Below, one piece after another: positions 63,496-64,000 of a DNA stretch of 64,000 bases. Position 1 is the first letter of the stretch; every line of letters starts with the position of its first letter. The notes under the pieces are model-generated. The model saw only the letters and a program-made list of their open reading frames with translations. It searched no databases and had not been told where the DNA came from. The stretch spans positions 4,774,001-4,838,000 of the forward strand of contig OZ251574.1 of the NCBI GenBank assembly GCA_965243635.1, in the 5' to 3' direction. This DNA comes from Rs1 sp000416275 (GTDB lineage: Bacteria; Pseudomonadota; Gammaproteobacteria; Pseudomonadales; Balneatricaceae). Both the position numbers and the translations under genes were made by a program.

Positions 63496-63801
63496 TTATT
63501 CCCCGTCAATACCTTCGAGTTTAAGAAACATGTCTGTGGTATTCTGCGGTTCTTTTTTAGCTTTCAGCTCGGTATTTTCTTTAGATGCTTTTCTTGCTTT
63601 AGCATCTGTTGATTCACCGTCAATACCGTCTAGTTTAAGACCTGACGCTTTCTTTACACAAGATAAATCATGATTTTGACATTTACCAGCTATTGTATTT
63701 GCAGCTGCAATATTCTCTTTAATGACCGCTCCAGCTTGTAACGTCGCCGAAGACGCCAACATCATAATTGATAGGCCCGCCGTGATGATGAATTTGCTCA
63801 T
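63496..63801 (-). CDS. Small secreted protein with duplicated KLxGIDGE motif
   Basis: This 101-residue protein has a signal peptide (MSKFIITAGLSIMMLASSAT..., cleavage near LQA). The mature ~78 residues are lysine-rich and contain LKLDGIDGES near the middle and LKLEGIDGE at the very end, separated by a charged linker (STDAKARKASKENTELKAKK). One possible disulfide is suggested by two cysteines (GKCQNHDLSC). The ATG at 63801 has AGGA upstream. I do not recognise a family; the repeated acidic motif could bind metal or a partner. Just downstream lies the family-C copy. Confidence 0.65.
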   Translation of the reverse strand: MSKFIITAGLSIMMLASSATLQAGAVIKENIAAANTIAGKCQNHDLSCVKKASGLKLDGIDGESTDAKARKASKENTELKAKKEPQNTTDMFLKLEGIDGE

Positions 63802-63916
63802 AAAAAAATTCCTTTGATTAATGATCCAATGTTGGTAGAAAACCCGAGGTGACATGTCAAATTTATTTTATAAATAACGATGCCAAAACTAGCGTGTTTT
63901 TTGACATCTTTTTAAT

Positions 63917-63934
63917 CAAGTCACTAATTCAGGA
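63917..63934. repeat. Family A end fragment
   Basis: AAGTCACTAATTCAGGA matches the right terminal repeat of family A; no other part of the element is seen to its left, and the window ends soon after. The surrounding 63802-64000 stretch shows no gene. Confidence 0.4.
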
Positions 63935-64000
63935 TTTTTTTACCATTCCCGCTAAAGGTAAGTGACTAGATTTAATTTTGACTACTTTTTTATTTAAAGG

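Noticed and set aside
1..64000. tRNA, rRNA, riboswitch or origin sequences
   Set aside because: No cloverleaf, rRNA landmark, known riboswitch core or DnaA-box cluster was recognised by eye; a covariance-model scan would be needed to exclude small RNAs.

Overview
The window looks like a piece of a gammaproteobacterial chromosome, probably marine. Protein matches recalled from memory point to Pseudomonas-, Oceanospirillales- and Alteromonadales-like relatives, base composition is moderately AT-rich, and there are many dispersed palindromic repeats. No rRNA, tRNA, CRISPR array or replication origin was recognised. Nearly all genes of the first 42 kb lie on the minus strand.

Layout. 1-6.7 kb: a partial GNAT acetyltransferase, a tandem array of ~170-bp palindromic units, a divergent carbamoyltransferase whose upstream partner gene is split by a MITE, a LysE-type exporter and a cytosine/creatinine deaminase-like amidohydrolase. 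6.7-14.6 kb: a tripartite RND efflux operon and an SLC13-type anion transporter. 14.8-22.4 kb: a PotABCD-like ABC importer, a creatinase with all catalytic residues and a divergent LysR regulator, forming a probable creatine-use locus. 22.4-33 kb: an amino-acid racemase, a lone ABC-type binding protein, a secreted protein, a GNAT gene with a 14-copy heptamer repeat just upstream, a CopD-like membrane protein, phnN, a 1228-residue fused ABC exporter and its divergent LysR gene. 33-42.4 kb: an IS66-like transposase, a complete tripartite tricarboxylate transporter (tctCBA) with divergent two-component genes preceded by a G9 tract, and a DMT exporter.

42.4-57.2 kb is an accessory island. It begins with a palindromic repeat and an integron attC-like site, then an AT-rich plus-strand defence-type block: an OLD-family ATPase/TOPRIM nuclease, a DUF2130 coiled-coil/ExK protein, an overlapping SIR2 + HerA pair and a KTSC protein. 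A RelE/ParE-type toxin-antitoxin pair, an IS1634-family element and an orphan type VI secretion cargo operon follow. The operon holds a DUF4123 adaptor, an effector with an ADP-ribosyltransferase-like tail and two paralogous immunity candidates, one cut off by the IS end.

57.7-62.1 kb is a 4-guanidinobutyrate module: a sigma-54 activator, a YjiH-type transporter with a textbook -24/-12 promoter and twin upstream palindromes, and guanidinobutyrase. With creatinase and the CodA-like protein it suggests scavenging of nitrogen from guanidino compounds. The end carries a pentapeptide-repeat protein and a small secreted protein with a duplicated motif.

Repeat families run through the window. Family A is a MITE with ACCTGAATC-type ends and 3-bp target duplications. 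Family B is a MITE with GAGACCTCTGCATAAC ends. Family C is a ~100-bp TGGGACAGGC...GCCTGTCCCA unit with an inner hairpin. Family D is a CCACAGAGG...CCTCTGTGG palindrome. A 7-mer and a ~25-mer tandem repeat are also present. Several of these sit in or at the ends of genes.
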